DNA of 64,000 nucleotides from Leucobacter salsicius M1-8 (GTDB lineage Bacteria > Actinomycetota > Actinomycetes > Actinomycetales > Microbacteriaceae): NCBI RefSeq assembly GCF_000350525.1, contig NZ_AOCN01000015.1:339534-403533 (forward strand). Reading direction: 5' to 3'. This document shows positions 1 through 8,877 of this stretch, one piece after another. Positions within the stretch are counted from its first letter, which is position 1, and every line of letters starts with the position of its first letter. A program made the translations under genes and the position numbers. The notes under the pieces are model-generated. The model ran no database searches, was not told the origin of the DNA, and worked only from the letters and a program-made list of their open reading frames with translations.

Positions 1-8
1 GCGGGTCA

Positions 9-1274
9 GTGCAGGGGCGGTGGTGCAATAGGGCCGGTCTCGGTGGTGGTGCGCAGTTAGTTAAAAGGATCACGACTACGGAGCGGAAGAGTTTCGGTGG
101 GCTGTCACAGACGCAGTCATGCAGTCCTGTGACTTGTCCTCGGGGGCATGCTCGCGCAGCCTCAAATCATCAAGCCGAGCTGCAGCATGTGATGAGTGAA
201 CATTTTGCGGCAGGGGGTGGGGTGCTCTTCGGCACCTTCACGATTTCTTCCTCACCTGCATTCAGTCCGGTGGGATTTAGCTCACAAGAGATTGGTCTCC
301 GGTCACTCAAGCAGTACAAAGAAATCAAGGCTTTATCAGCGAAGAAGGCGGATGAGAAAGCCATGATCCAAAAGCTGCGAGATGATTTTGAGCGTGTAGC
401 TGAAGTCGATACATGGGCGAAAGGGTGGAAGATCGCCTCACAGCTTGAAGCGGTGAGGTATGCGCTGCAGCGCATGTTCGCAGGGAATGTTTGGTCCCGA
501 GAATCGAAGCAGCTTGGCATCATCGGCAGGGCGACTTCTATCGAGGTGCTCCTCACTCCTGACGCGAACCCTGCTGTGGCCTACACGCGCGTTCAAGCTC
601 ATATCCACGTCCACTTCTTACTCTTCACAGAGAAGCCCCTCAAAGTACCCTCCGATGTCGCAACCTTGAAGCGATCCCTACATAGCCGATGGAAGCGCGC
701 AGCTGAAATGCACGGCCACTCTTCACGGCTGACCCATCAACAGCTCGTCATAGCTGACCCTGTAGACACAGCAGCGATGAAGCTTTCGTCATACGTCACG
801 AAAGGGTCTCTGCACGATAAACGTCCTGAGAGCGAGGAAGAGACTTCCCCTTCACGCTCGGTTTCGATGTTCGCGCCGTTGATCGAATCAGCAGAAGCGG
901 AAGCTATAGGGATTGAGCCTCCGCGCGGTGCGGAAACGTTTTGGAAAAATCTTGAAGGGCTCCTGAGCGGCCTACATCTCTATCGACTCACGCCAAATCT
1001 TAAAAGGGCTTACGGCGTTGGTGAGCTACGGGCTGCGCGAAAAAAAGAAGCCTCGTCACGAATCGAATCTGTGGAGGTTCTCGCTGCCATCGACAAGAAA
1101 GAATGGGGCAAGTTTCAGCAGCAGTACCCGGACCTTGTCTCACTCATAAAGGAAGCAGCAGGAGGAGTAAACGCGGCAGAGCAGGTTTCAGAAATCCTTT
1201 CGACTCTAAACCTTCCACATCTCCTACTGCAGCGGCCTCAGAGCGGCCCTCTCTCGTCTCCTGCGGGCCTGTAA
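9..1274 (+). CDS. Rolling-circle replication initiator (Rep)-like protein, 5' end possibly outside window
   Basis: Likely nicks and religates DNA at a replication or transfer origin of a plasmid-like element. The central part resembles actinobacterial rolling-circle Rep proteins: a Cys-containing N-terminal segment (CSPVTC, about residues 38-43), an HUH metal-binding motif HIHVH at about 198-202 followed by FLLF, and a candidate catalytic tyrosine in SYVTKG (Tyr about 262, YxxK pattern). The first in-frame start is a GTG at position 9, but no stop lies upstream in the window, so the true start may be earlier. GC is lower than in genes after 9 kb, which fits a mobile element together with the integrase at 5.3 kb. 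I infer function from the HUH and Tyr motifs; a relaxase-like role is possible. Confidence 0.6.
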   Translation: MQGRWCNRAGLGGGAQLVKRITTTERKSFGGLSQTQSCSPVTCPRGHARAASNHQAELQHVMSEHFAAGGGVLFGTFTISSSPAFSPVGFSSQEIGLRSLKQYKEIKALSAKKADEKAMIQKLRDDFERVAEVDTWAKGWKIASQLEAVRYALQRMFAGNVWSRESKQLGIIGRATSIEVLLTPDANPAVAYTRVQAHIHVHFLLFTEKPLKVPSDVATLKRSLHSRWKRAAEMHGHSSRLTHQQLVIADPVDTAAMKLSSYVTKGSLHDKRPESEEETSPSRSVSMFAPLIESAEAEAIGIEPPRGAETFWKNLEGLLSGLHLYRLTPNLKRAYGVGELRAARKKEASSRIESVEVLAAIDKKEWGKFQQQYPDLVSLIKEAAGGVNAAEQVSEILSTLNLPHLLLQRPQSGPLSSPAGL

Positions 1275-1397
1275 CGCCCTTGAAGGTGCCGCTGAGGGGT
1301 GAAGTCTCCTGCGTGTGGAATAGCGGCTCAAACTCAAAGAATCTTCATTCTTAAAAGTTCATTCTTTAAGTTTCTCGAGAGGCGTGACTTTAGACAC

Positions 1398-1814
1398 TTA
1401 CTCGCCTAGTTCATCAAGGAGTTTCTCGAAGTCCTTCATCTTTCGCTCACTAGATCCGTTGACGATACGGAAAAGTGTTTCGAGTTTTTGATTGATCTCA
1501 ATCGTTGACGGTTCGTTGAATGCAGATGAAGACTTGAAGTTTGCGAGAACATCGGGCTTAGGGCCGCCACGATTCCAAATAGTCAACTCATAGGGGGCGC
1601 GACCATAAACATCAGCAGAAAGCTCGTAACTGAACGAAGTTGTGACAGCGTAGAACTTTTTCGGTGCACCTAGTTGGCTCAATAGAGTCTGTCTGAATCC
1701 ATCAAGACCTACTCCTCTTACGATTGGCTCTTCTCGCCAGACGAGCTTTCTTGTCTCGGTGGCCTTGATTGTGGCAGCTAGGAGACGCTCCCAGGAGTCA
1801 TGATCTAGAGACAT
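1398..1814 (-). CDS. Hypothetical protein (138 aa), second gene of a coupled pair
   Basis: I do not recognise the family. The protein is soluble-looking and acidic at the C-terminus, with a mid-section rich in beta-type residues (about 50-85, including VTTSFSYEL) and a charged helical tail (about 105-138). It has no signal peptide or membrane segment. Its ATG overlaps the stop codon of the upstream gene (TAATG), so the two are translated as a pair. The pair lies between a Rep-like gene and an MmeI-like restriction enzyme in a low-GC element, so a mobile-element or defence role is possible but is only inferred from position. Confidence 0.6.
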   Translation of the reverse strand: MSLDHDSWERLLAATIKATETRKLVWREEPIVRGVGLDGFRQTLLSQLGAPKKFYAVTTSFSYELSADVYGRAPYELTIWNRGGPKPDVLANFKSSSAFNEPSTIEINQKLETLFRIVNGSSERKMKDFEKLLDELGE

Positions 1815-2362
1815 TACTTTTCCTTCTGATTCGCAATGGATTCAATGGACTTGTTTTGGAGAGTGATTCCGAGGGCGTTCACACGGGGTAGCAGAATGCG
1901 AATCTGTGCAACCGGTATCCCTACGAGGACCTGCAGTTGCACGTCGGGGGACTCAAATAGTTTTGAGCGCGCATCAGAGACGTTGTCAGCTAGGTTGTCC
2001 AACATTCTCTCAATCTCGGCGGTGTCCTCGTCTATCTCATTTAGAAGCGCTACTGCTTCATGGGCCCTGAAGCTAAACTGCGTGAGCTCTTCGCCAAGTG
2101 CATGCCGGTTGTCCGCAGCTGAAGCTGCGTCAACTCGGTTCAGCAAACTCTCAAACCCTGACAGGACTGTCAGCACTCGGTTCTTGATGAGTGATTTCCT
2201 CGTGTGGTCTAGCGCATTCTTCGCTGCTACAAAAGAACTCTGAGTTTTCGAGAGCTGCCAGATCGCGAATCCAAGGGCAGCTGCTCCGATAGCGAATGCC
2301 ACCAAATCCAAGACACTTGGTGCTGCACTAAGGTCAAGCCACATCCAGTCGTTGATGTACAC
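1814..2362 (-). CDS. Hypothetical membrane-anchored coiled-coil protein (182 aa)
   Basis: Family not recognised. One hydrophobic segment (about residues 15-36, including LVAFAIGAAALGFAIW) is followed by a long helical, charged region (about 40-140) that is likely coiled coil, so the protein is probably held in the membrane by its N-terminus with a cytoplasmic helical body. The start is a GTG with an AAAGGA-type ribosome binding site upstream. It overlaps the following 138-aa gene by a TAATG junction. One-TM-plus-coil proteins paired with a small soluble partner recur in several phage-defence and toxin systems, but nothing in the sequence proves that here. Confidence 0.6.
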   Translation of the reverse strand: MYINDWMWLDLSAAPSVLDLVAFAIGAAALGFAIWQLSKTQSSFVAAKNALDHTRKSLIKNRVLTVLSGFESLLNRVDAASAADNRHALGEELTQFSFRAHEAVALLNEIDEDTAEIERMLDNLADNVSDARSKLFESPDVQLQVLVGIPVAQIRILLPRVNALGITLQNKSIESIANQKEK

Positions 2363-2445
2363 CCGCGTCCTTTCTTAAAACTGTGGGTGAGGTTTTAGGT
2401 TTTAGCCGTGATTCTGTAGAACTCGAAGGATTTACGAGTCGATCC

Positions 2446-5223
2446 TTAGCGTCGTCTTTTGCGCGGCTCAAGCTCCGCGAGGAAACCACCGGTCAGCTGC
2501 GAGTAACGGTGAAAAAGCTCCTCAAGTACTCGATCATCTGACGCATTGGACCTCAACCCTAGAGCTTTCAGCGTCGCCCGGTCGAGCTGCTTATGCGCAT
2601 CCCGCAGGGCGCTAGGCATAGACGAGGGGTTGTAAAGGTCTGCGAGGGATGCCTCGGGGTAACGGTCGCGAGCTGCAACAACTGCTTGGGCTGCAGCTGA
2701 GATGGATTTCTCGATGCTTTCTTCTGCATGGGGGAAGGGAAAGTTGTTATATGTGATGGTGTTGGAAATCCGAGGGTCAGATTTGATCCGACCTGAGACT
2801 GCTTGAGCCCAAACATTAAATGGGCGAGACATTAGCCAACCAAACGTCAGCGGGGACCCGTCGGGAACAGCAGAAAGTGCGTTATTGATGATGACATCAG
2901 AGGTGAGGAGACCCATCGGGATGTACTCGCGGTTCTCAGACGTATGTAGCGGAATCGCGATGTAATCAACTAGCGGCTGCCTGATTTCTTGAAACTCGGA
3001 GGCGCGCTTAGCATCTTCAACGGTCTTAGCTTTGGTTGAAGCGAGTCGCATTTTTCGGACACCTTCAATGCGTTGGCGCAGCTCCGGAGACTTGTTGACG
3101 TCGGTCGGGTTCGCGTCAACGAGCCATAGGCAGTAACGTTCCGCGCCGTCGATGAGCTCCTGCGCTCCGACAATCCGGCGCAGGTACTTCGCGGCGAGTG
3201 GATCAGTGGCGCGGATTCTCTCGGCCTCGGCTGCAGAAATGTTGGAGAGATATTTCCCATCTGTGGGCTTACTTCCATAATCCATTTCTTGGACAAGGGG
3301 GTTCAACGGTTTGGTGCGGGCTCCGACGAGCACACTCTCCGCATCCAAGAGATATGCGTTGATGTTTTTGACCTTGGTGAGTTCCGGCTCGCCCTTTGGC
3401 GTTTCGTAAATCCACATTGACCGTGTAGCGGGTTTTGTGCGGGCGGAGAAACCAATAATCACCGCGTGGACTGATGCGACCTTACCGCCATCATTCCACC
3501 ATGCGAATGAGCGATGGGCGAAGTCAATCCCAATCCCGAACCTATACAGTTCTCGCCACAACACAGGGGGCTGTTGGCCCTGCGTAAGCGAGTTGGTTGA
3601 AACGAAGCCCGCGACGGCATTCGTATTGTGGATCAGTTTCCCGGCTATATAGAACCATGAAGCGACATAGTCGAGACTCCCGACTCCGCTCGTTTTTCCC
3701 CATACGAGCTTTTGGTCATTCTTCTGATCATCATCAAGGTCGTGCGCGGCGACGAATGGCGGATTTCCCATGATGACGGTGTTGTCGTTGATTGGGCAGA
3801 CATCTGCCCAATCAATACGCAGGCTGTTGTCACAAACAATCGTCGCGCTTTCTTTCAGCGGGAACCGGTTAATCGGCTCGCCAATAATCTCGGAGAGTGC
3901 GAGGTTGGCCTGACGATCAGCCAAGAACATCGCCACCGTCGCGATCTGCGACGACCACTCTTCATATTCAATCCCGTGAAACTGCGTGAGCTTGACTCGG
4001 ACGCCGTACTCGCTAAGCCCTGAAAGGCCTACTTGTCCCTGCCCATGAGAGAGCTCCTGCAAACGGGCGATGATCTTTCGTTCGATGTCGCGTAGACGTA
4101 GGTACGCCACGATGAGGAAGTTTCCTGAACCACAGGCGGGGTCTAGGTAGTTACGGGTGCCGAGTTCGTCACGGAGAGCAGACAACTTCTTGGGGTCGTC
4201 CCATGCAGTGCGGGTTCGCTCCAAATAGTCATCTAGGAACAGAGGCCGAATGACCTTGAGGATGTTCGCTTCTGATGTGTAGTGCTCACCGAGTTGGTGC
4301 CTGTCTTCGCGACTCTTCACGGTTTGGAACATCGACCCGAAGATCGCGGGGGAAATGGACGACCAATCGTAGTAACAAGCATCGAGGAGGGCGTCCCGCA
4401 TCTGCTTGTTGAAGTAGAAGATGGGGAGGGACTCTTGGAATAGTCCACCGTTGACGTGAGGGAAGAGCGAGAACTCAGGTGGCAGCGTTTGTGGTCGTCG
4501 CTCCTTCTCTCGGTCGAGGACGTCAAAGAGCTGATGAATCAGGCCGCCGAGGTCGGAGCCGCTCTCGTCGCTGTCCTCAACAATCTGCTGAAACGCTTTC
4601 GGGCGCACCCACATGTTGGTGTCATCACCGAACAAGAGGAAGAGCACACGTACAAGGAAAACGCTTAGGTCGTGCCCCTCATATCCCGCTTTCTCAAACT
4701 CTAAGTAGAGGGTCGCCATTTTCTCAACGGCCTTCTTGTCAGCGACCGTTTCATTGATGGTGGCCCGCTTGGAGTAGTCCTTGAAGACTGCGTTGATGCG
4801 GTCGAGATTCTTCGGTAGCTCCTCCAACGTGAACTCGATGGACTCGCCCCGCAGGACGTCAATGATTCGGAAGCGCGCGAAATCTGAAAGAACCACATAC
4901 GGCGGCCTGAGCTTATGAGGGAGGGAGACTAGATACTGCCGCGCCTGTACCTCTGCCTTGTCGAGGTCTTTACCTGCAGATTTGTGTTCGATGAGGGCGA
5001 TTCCGCCCCACAGCACGTCTATGAACTGCGTTTTCCCGGTCTCAACGTTCTTAACCGGGAACTCAAACTCGATACCTGCCACGAGCAGGTCAGAAACCCC
5101 AACTATCTCTGTGAAGAAGCGCGTCCAAAACGACTGTCCATACTGCTTCTCGTTCTTCACCGCTGCCCACTTGTCAGCGAACGTTTTGGCGGCGAGCCTC
5201 TGTTGAGCTACGTCAGTCGTCAT
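2446..5223 (-). CDS. MmeI-like type IIL/IIG restriction-modification enzyme (single-chain nuclease and DNA methyltransferase)
   Basis: A 925-residue protein, close to the length of MmeI-family enzymes, which methylate one strand of their site and cut at a distance. The N-terminus carries a PD-(D/E)xK-type nuclease motif, Asp69 then nine residues then Glu79-x-Lys81, the spacing described for MmeI. A helical spacer follows. The methyltransferase has SAM motif I DPACGSGNF (361-369) and the catalytic NPPF motif IV (487-490), typical of adenine-N6 enzymes. The last third should be the target recognition domain and C-terminal tail. All key motifs look intact, so the enzyme is probably active as restriction or self/non-self marking for the mobile element. 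The recognition sequence cannot be read from the protein. Confidence 0.9.
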   Translation of the reverse strand: MTTDVAQQRLAAKTFADKWAAVKNEKQYGQSFWTRFFTEIVGVSDLLVAGIEFEFPVKNVETGKTQFIDVLWGGIALIEHKSAGKDLDKAEVQARQYLVSLPHKLRPPYVVLSDFARFRIIDVLRGESIEFTLEELPKNLDRINAVFKDYSKRATINETVADKKAVEKMATLYLEFEKAGYEGHDLSVFLVRVLFLLFGDDTNMWVRPKAFQQIVEDSDESGSDLGGLIHQLFDVLDREKERRPQTLPPEFSLFPHVNGGLFQESLPIFYFNKQMRDALLDACYYDWSSISPAIFGSMFQTVKSREDRHQLGEHYTSEANILKVIRPLFLDDYLERTRTAWDDPKKLSALRDELGTRNYLDPACGSGNFLIVAYLRLRDIERKIIARLQELSHGQGQVGLSGLSEYGVRVKLTQFHGIEYEEWSSQIATVAMFLADRQANLALSEIIGEPINRFPLKESATIVCDNSLRIDWADVCPINDNTVIMGNPPFVAAHDLDDDQKNDQKLVWGKTSGVGSLDYVASWFYIAGKLIHNTNAVAGFVSTNSLTQGQQPPVLWRELYRFGIGIDFAHRSFAWWNDGGKVASVHAVIIGFSARTKPATRSMWIYETPKGEPELTKVKNINAYLLDAESVLVGARTKPLNPLVQEMDYGSKPTDGKYLSNISAAEAERIRATDPLAAKYLRRIVGAQELIDGAERYCLWLVDANPTDVNKSPELRQRIEGVRKMRLASTKAKTVEDAKRASEFQEIRQPLVDYIAIPLHTSENREYIPMGLLTSDVIINNALSAVPDGSPLTFGWLMSRPFNVWAQAVSGRIKSDPRISNTITYNNFPFPHAEESIEKSISAAAQAVVAARDRYPEASLADLYNPSSMPSALRDAHKQLDRATLKALGLRSNASDDRVLEELFHRYSQLTGGFLAELEPRKRRR

Positions 5224-5333
5224 AGAACTGAGCCTATCTAAACGCGCGAGTCTGCGAGGCGAGGCGGCTCATTCTTCAAGTTTGTCCGAGGCGCAAGAGA
5301 TACTCCTCTCAACACCGAAACGGAGCACCTCTC

Positions 5334-6368
5334 ATGACGAAAACCACTCTCGCCCCCATCACAAACATCGACGCAGTTCTGACGACTCTCGAATCAGCGT
5401 TGGCTCCGACCACTGTGAAGGCATACGCGCAGGAGATGAAGACTCTTGATGTGCACTTCGCATCGCGCGGATGGGCGCTCTACCCCCAAGAGGAGTCAGG
5501 TCAGCTCGATGCTGCACGTTTCACGCAGCAGGTACTCTCTTACCTGCAGGAGCGGAAGAGTGGGGGTGTCACTCTCAGCACCATCACGAAGACCCTCTCT
5601 GCGATCAAGCACGACGCATCAAGGAAGAATGCTCACGCGCTCGGGCTCCTCAACAGTGAGATTGTCGCGCAGTTTGTTTCGGGCCTCACGCGTACGCACC
5701 GCAGGAATGAAACACCGCAGAAGGCTGAAGCACTCACAGCTGAGCAGATCACCGCGCTGCACCGCCACTTGAAGCGGCAGGGGGCCGTGCGCGCTGTACG
5801 TGATCGCGCCCTCATCGCCATTGGGATCGCTGCAGCCCTGCGCTCATCCTCCATCGCGGAACTCAAGCTAAAAGACATTAGCTCGACCCGCACCTATGAC
5901 GGAATCCTCCTGACCGTGCGATTCTCGAAGACCGATCAGGAAGCAGTAGGCGTATCTATCCCTGTCAAAGCCGCCCCGCAGGCTCTCGTTGACCCGGTTC
6001 GTGCCCTTAATGCTTGGCTGTCTCTGCTCGCTTCACAGGGCATCACGAAAGAAACTCACCCCGACTTTCCCGTCTTTCCCACCATGCGCGGTGAGCAGAT
6101 CAAGCACACGGCGATCAAGCACCCCGCCATCACCATCACAAAGCTCGTACGTGACAGCTTGACCGCTGCAGGAATAACAACCGAGGTGGGCTCAGCTGCT
6201 TACAGCTCGCACTCACTTCGTGCGACCTTCATTACCCTCTCATCACAGCAGGGAATCAGTGCAGAAAACATCGCCCGCATCTCACAGCATTCATCCCTCG
6301 ACATTCTCCGCTCCTACGACCGCACAAGCGTGGAGGCATTCGGTCAGGTCTCATACCTCACCGTGTGA
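5334..6368 (+). CDS. Tyrosine recombinase/integrase
   Basis: Site-specific recombinase of 344 residues. An N-terminal SAM-like core-binding domain (about 13-120) is followed by the catalytic domain with all key residues visible: Arg170 (ALRSSS), a likely Lys199, His293-x-x-Arg296 (SHSLR), His319 (SQHSS) and the nucleophile Tyr328 (RSYDR). It probably integrates and excises the element carrying the Rep-like and MmeI-like genes. No tRNA gene or obvious attachment repeat is visible beside it, so the att site is not assigned. The gene ends just before a strong bidirectional terminator. Confidence 0.92.
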   Translation: MTKTTLAPITNIDAVLTTLESALAPTTVKAYAQEMKTLDVHFASRGWALYPQEESGQLDAARFTQQVLSYLQERKSGGVTLSTITKTLSAIKHDASRKNAHALGLLNSEIVAQFVSGLTRTHRRNETPQKAEALTAEQITALHRHLKRQGAVRAVRDRALIAIGIAAALRSSSIAELKLKDISSTRTYDGILLTVRFSKTDQEAVGVSIPVKAAPQALVDPVRALNAWLSLLASQGITKETHPDFPVFPTMRGEQIKHTAIKHPAITITKLVRDSLTAAGITTEVGSAAYSSHSLRATFITLSSQQGISAENIARISQHSSLDILRSYDRTSVEAFGQVSYLTV

Positions 6369-6379
6369 CCTCCGAAAAT

Positions 6380-6427
6380 ACAGCTCTGCCCCCTTCCGTC
6401 TCAAATGACAGAAGGGGGCAGAGCTGT
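6380..6427. terminator. Bidirectional intrinsic terminator between integrase and lipoprotein gene
   Basis: Perfect 17-bp stem (6380-6396 with 6411-6427), 14-nt loop, and A/T-rich flanks on both sides. It lies between two convergent genes and can serve both. Confidence 0.85.
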
Positions 6428-6443
6428 TTGTAGGTAAGGGCCG

Positions 6444-7958
6444 TTAGAACTTGTAGGCTGCGAAGCCTTCCTCAGTGGCGATAACTCGGACCTGCTCCTC
6501 AAGGGCATTCCACTGAGTAGCTGCAGTGAAAGGCTTCAAGGAAGCAGCGGCAACGACCCCTTGAGTGAAGTTGGTGGGGTCCAAGTCGGCTTCATCACTG
6601 CCTGCAGTGCATGCACCGGTGAAATAGTTTCCGGTCCAATCCACGTTCGCTTCGGTGGGTTTGGACAACTTGGGGGCGCTGTATGAAGGCCCGGTTTGTC
6701 GGCAGGCGAATCGTTGATCTTCAGTGGGTGCAGTGAGCGATCCATCCTCGATATTGAGGAGGCGTGCGCCCTCGGCCACGTTGATTAGGTGCACGGCTGA
6801 GCCGGGTGTCTGCCATGCATCCTTGTTATATAGTTCGAGGCCCTCCACTTCGGTAGTCCAAGTGGTTTCGCCGGTCTTCGGGTCAAAGCCTGCGAGCGGC
6901 ATGTCTGCCGGAATGTAGGAGTAGACGTGGTCCTTGACGTTGGCGGTCGTTTCTCCGAGACACATGACGCCCTCAAAGCAGGTGGCACCTTCAGCGGTCC
7001 AAAGAATCTCTCCGGTTTCAGCGTTCAGACCGGCAGAAGTTTCTGTACCTGCCGCGAAACCTTCTGCGTTGGGGATGCGGTTCCCACCACCAATGACAAC
7101 GATGTTCTCATCCTCATACCATTCAGCACCGGTCGCGAATCCTTCATAGCCTTCCCACTCCGAGGTGCGCTTAGGTTCGGCGATTCCAAGCTCAGAGAGC
7201 GGAACGCTCCAAAGCACTTCGCCCTCACTCATTCGAGCAACAGCAGGAGTCCCACCCCCTGCTTCACCCATAAAGATTCCACCCTCATACGCTCTATCTG
7301 CAAAGTTGAACTCAGGTGCGGCGGTTCTTTGGGGATCGTCAATCGGATTTCCTTGGCTATCAATCGCCATCTTGTTAAAATCCCCACCATTGTGTATGCC
7401 GGAAGTGCAGTACACGTTCTCGATGATGCATGCTACGAGGGGGGCACCAAAGACTACTTGTTCAGTCTTATCCGCGACAACGCTACCGGTCTGCACATCA
7501 ATGATTTGATAGGGGTGCCGCCACCTTGTCCCCTGTCCGTCAGGGAGGTCCTCATTGACGGGCGTAAGAATGTTCACTGCAACTACTGAACCGTCCTCAG
7601 CCTCAATCAGTCGAGGGTTGATTTCGGCCTCCGGTTTAACGGAGCCGGTAACCCCTGCATGTGCCCACTTCTCTTCACCGGTCAGTAGGTCATATCCCAC
7701 AAGGGTGAGGCTGCCATCTCGAAAGATGTGACTGACTACTGTCTCGCCCACAATGATCGGGCCTCTTCCAACGCTTTGAGCGTCTGCAGTCCACAGTGGC
7801 TCAGGGGCAGCAGTGCTCAGCATCTCCGTCGTGACTTCAGCGTCACTCGGTGTTGTCACTTTAGAGGCAAGCTCTGTGACTGCAGAGCATCCTGTCGTCA
7901 AGAGTGCGGCTGCTATGAGCAGTGAAGCTCCGGCAGTTAGTCGAGCTTTAGAAATCAT
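6444..7958 (-). CDS. Secreted beta-propeller (PQQ-like repeat) lipoprotein
   Basis: A 504-residue exported protein. The N-terminus is a lipoprotein signal peptide with lipobox LTTGC (Cys about residue 24). The rest has repeated segments of the type GEILWTAE, GEKWAHAG and GETTWTTE that are typical of PQQ-like beta-propeller blades, probably seven or eight. Such proteins bind partners or ligands on the outer face of the membrane. It sits between the integrase and the core genome and has lower GC than genes after 8.8 kb, so it may be cargo of the element. No enzyme activity can be assigned. Confidence 0.75.
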   Translation of the reverse strand: MISKARLTAGASLLIAAALLTTGCSAVTELASKVTTPSDAEVTTEMLSTAAPEPLWTADAQSVGRGPIIVGETVVSHIFRDGSLTLVGYDLLTGEEKWAHAGVTGSVKPEAEINPRLIEAEDGSVVAVNILTPVNEDLPDGQGTRWRHPYQIIDVQTGSVVADKTEQVVFGAPLVACIIENVYCTSGIHNGGDFNKMAIDSQGNPIDDPQRTAAPEFNFADRAYEGGIFMGEAGGGTPAVARMSEGEVLWSVPLSELGIAEPKRTSEWEGYEGFATGAEWYEDENIVVIGGGNRIPNAEGFAAGTETSAGLNAETGEILWTAEGATCFEGVMCLGETTANVKDHVYSYIPADMPLAGFDPKTGETTWTTEVEGLELYNKDAWQTPGSAVHLINVAEGARLLNIEDGSLTAPTEDQRFACRQTGPSYSAPKLSKPTEANVDWTGNYFTGACTAGSDEADLDPTNFTQGVVAAASLKPFTAATQWNALEEQVRVIATEEGFAAYKF

Positions 7959-8126
7959 TGAGTTCCTTATGTGGAAGTAGGAGGGACACTAAGAAGAGTA
8001 CCTGTGTCGGTGACGGGTGTGGCGTAACGCTCTTCGTGATCCAAAAAATGAATGCTCTCACCCGTACGTCACCCTTCAGGTGAGAGTCGTTCTCCATTAA
8101 CCCCGATTCCGTACTAGCGTGAAAGC

Positions 8127-8495
8127 ATGACACTCGACCGGCTCATTCCTGCCGCCCGTACAGGCACCCTCACCGCAGAGCTCCTTGATGCGGCCCTGTC
8201 CGAGAGGACTCAGTCCTACATTGATACCCGGATGGAAGACCTCGATCTAGCTTTCCACGAAGCCGGTGAGGAGCCGCCTCCCCACAGTGGGATGCAATGT
8301 GGTCGCTGCGCCGATGAGGTGAACGAGCTTTGGGAGGGGCTGAAGGAGATTTACATGGACGGTGACATTGAGTACACCGACGATGACCTCGACACCATCA
8401 CCGACTTTTGGGCCGGTACGGTCGCCGATAACTGTCCGGCCCTACCCGAAGGGCTCATTCCCGGAGGTGGCTACCTGCGAAGAGCGGGACTGTAA
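8127..8495 (+). CDS. Hypothetical acidic protein (122 aa)
   Basis: Family not recognised. Strongly acidic, mostly helical in appearance, with a CGRC-type Cys pair (MQCGRCADEV, about residues 52-60) that could bind metal, and a conserved-looking DDDLDTITDFW segment. No signal peptide or membrane segment. It is divergent from the lipoprotein gene, and its base composition matches the low-GC region rather than the core genome. Confidence 0.6.
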   Translation: MTLDRLIPAARTGTLTAELLDAALSERTQSYIDTRMEDLDLAFHEAGEEPPPHSGMQCGRCADEVNELWEGLKEIYMDGDIEYTDDDLDTITDFWAGTVADNCPALPEGLIPGGGYLRRAGL

Positions 8496-8530
8496 ACACT
8501 CGACCAAAACAGTCCAAATAGGCCCCGAAA

Positions 8531-8653
8531 ATGGGGTGGATTGAGTCCCTGTGGGAATATGTGATCAGGCATTATGACGGGGTTCGCAAGCCATACTGCT
8601 GTATCTGCAACAGTATTTGCGACTGTATTTCTGAAAATCAGACCCACCTGTAG
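8531..8653 (+). CDS. Possible 40-residue Cys-rich small protein
   Basis: Seen by reading the frame directly: ATG at 8531, stop TAG at 8651-8653. The peptide begins MGWIESLWEY and has a cluster YCCICNSICDC (about residues 22-32) with five cysteines, which could bind zinc or form disulfides. No strong ribosome binding site is visible, although it follows the 8127-8495 gene on the same strand by 35 bp. The DNA of the Cys cluster also reads as three degenerate 12-bp repeats (8599-8634), so a non-coding explanation remains open. Confidence 0.3.
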   Translation: MGWIESLWEYVIRHYDGVRKPYCCICNSICDCISENQTHL

Positions 8654-8720
8654 GCTCAAAAATGGCATGAAATCAACGCCAAATGGGGTGGCGGGTTGAA
8701 GAAAACTATCCTCCGCAGTA

Positions 8721-8766
8721 AATGAGCCTCCCGCTCGAGTGTTTTCGCTTGAGCGGGAGGCTCATT
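8721..8766. terminator. Strong hairpin, probable intrinsic terminator
   Basis: Perfect 16-bp stem, 8721-8736 with 8751-8766, and a 14-nt loop. It sits in the 383-bp stretch between the genes ending at 8495 and starting at 8878, and marks the change from low-GC to high-GC sequence. Apart from the small reading frame at 8531 I see nothing else in this stretch. Confidence 0.75.
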
Positions 8767-8877
8767 GTGTTGGAGCCGTCATGAGCTGCTCTGGTACCGT
8801 CGCTTAGAGAGTGCCTAGGTTATACCTGTCATTTATGGGGTGCTCTCACATTGTTTGAAGAGCTTAAGGACCCAGAT

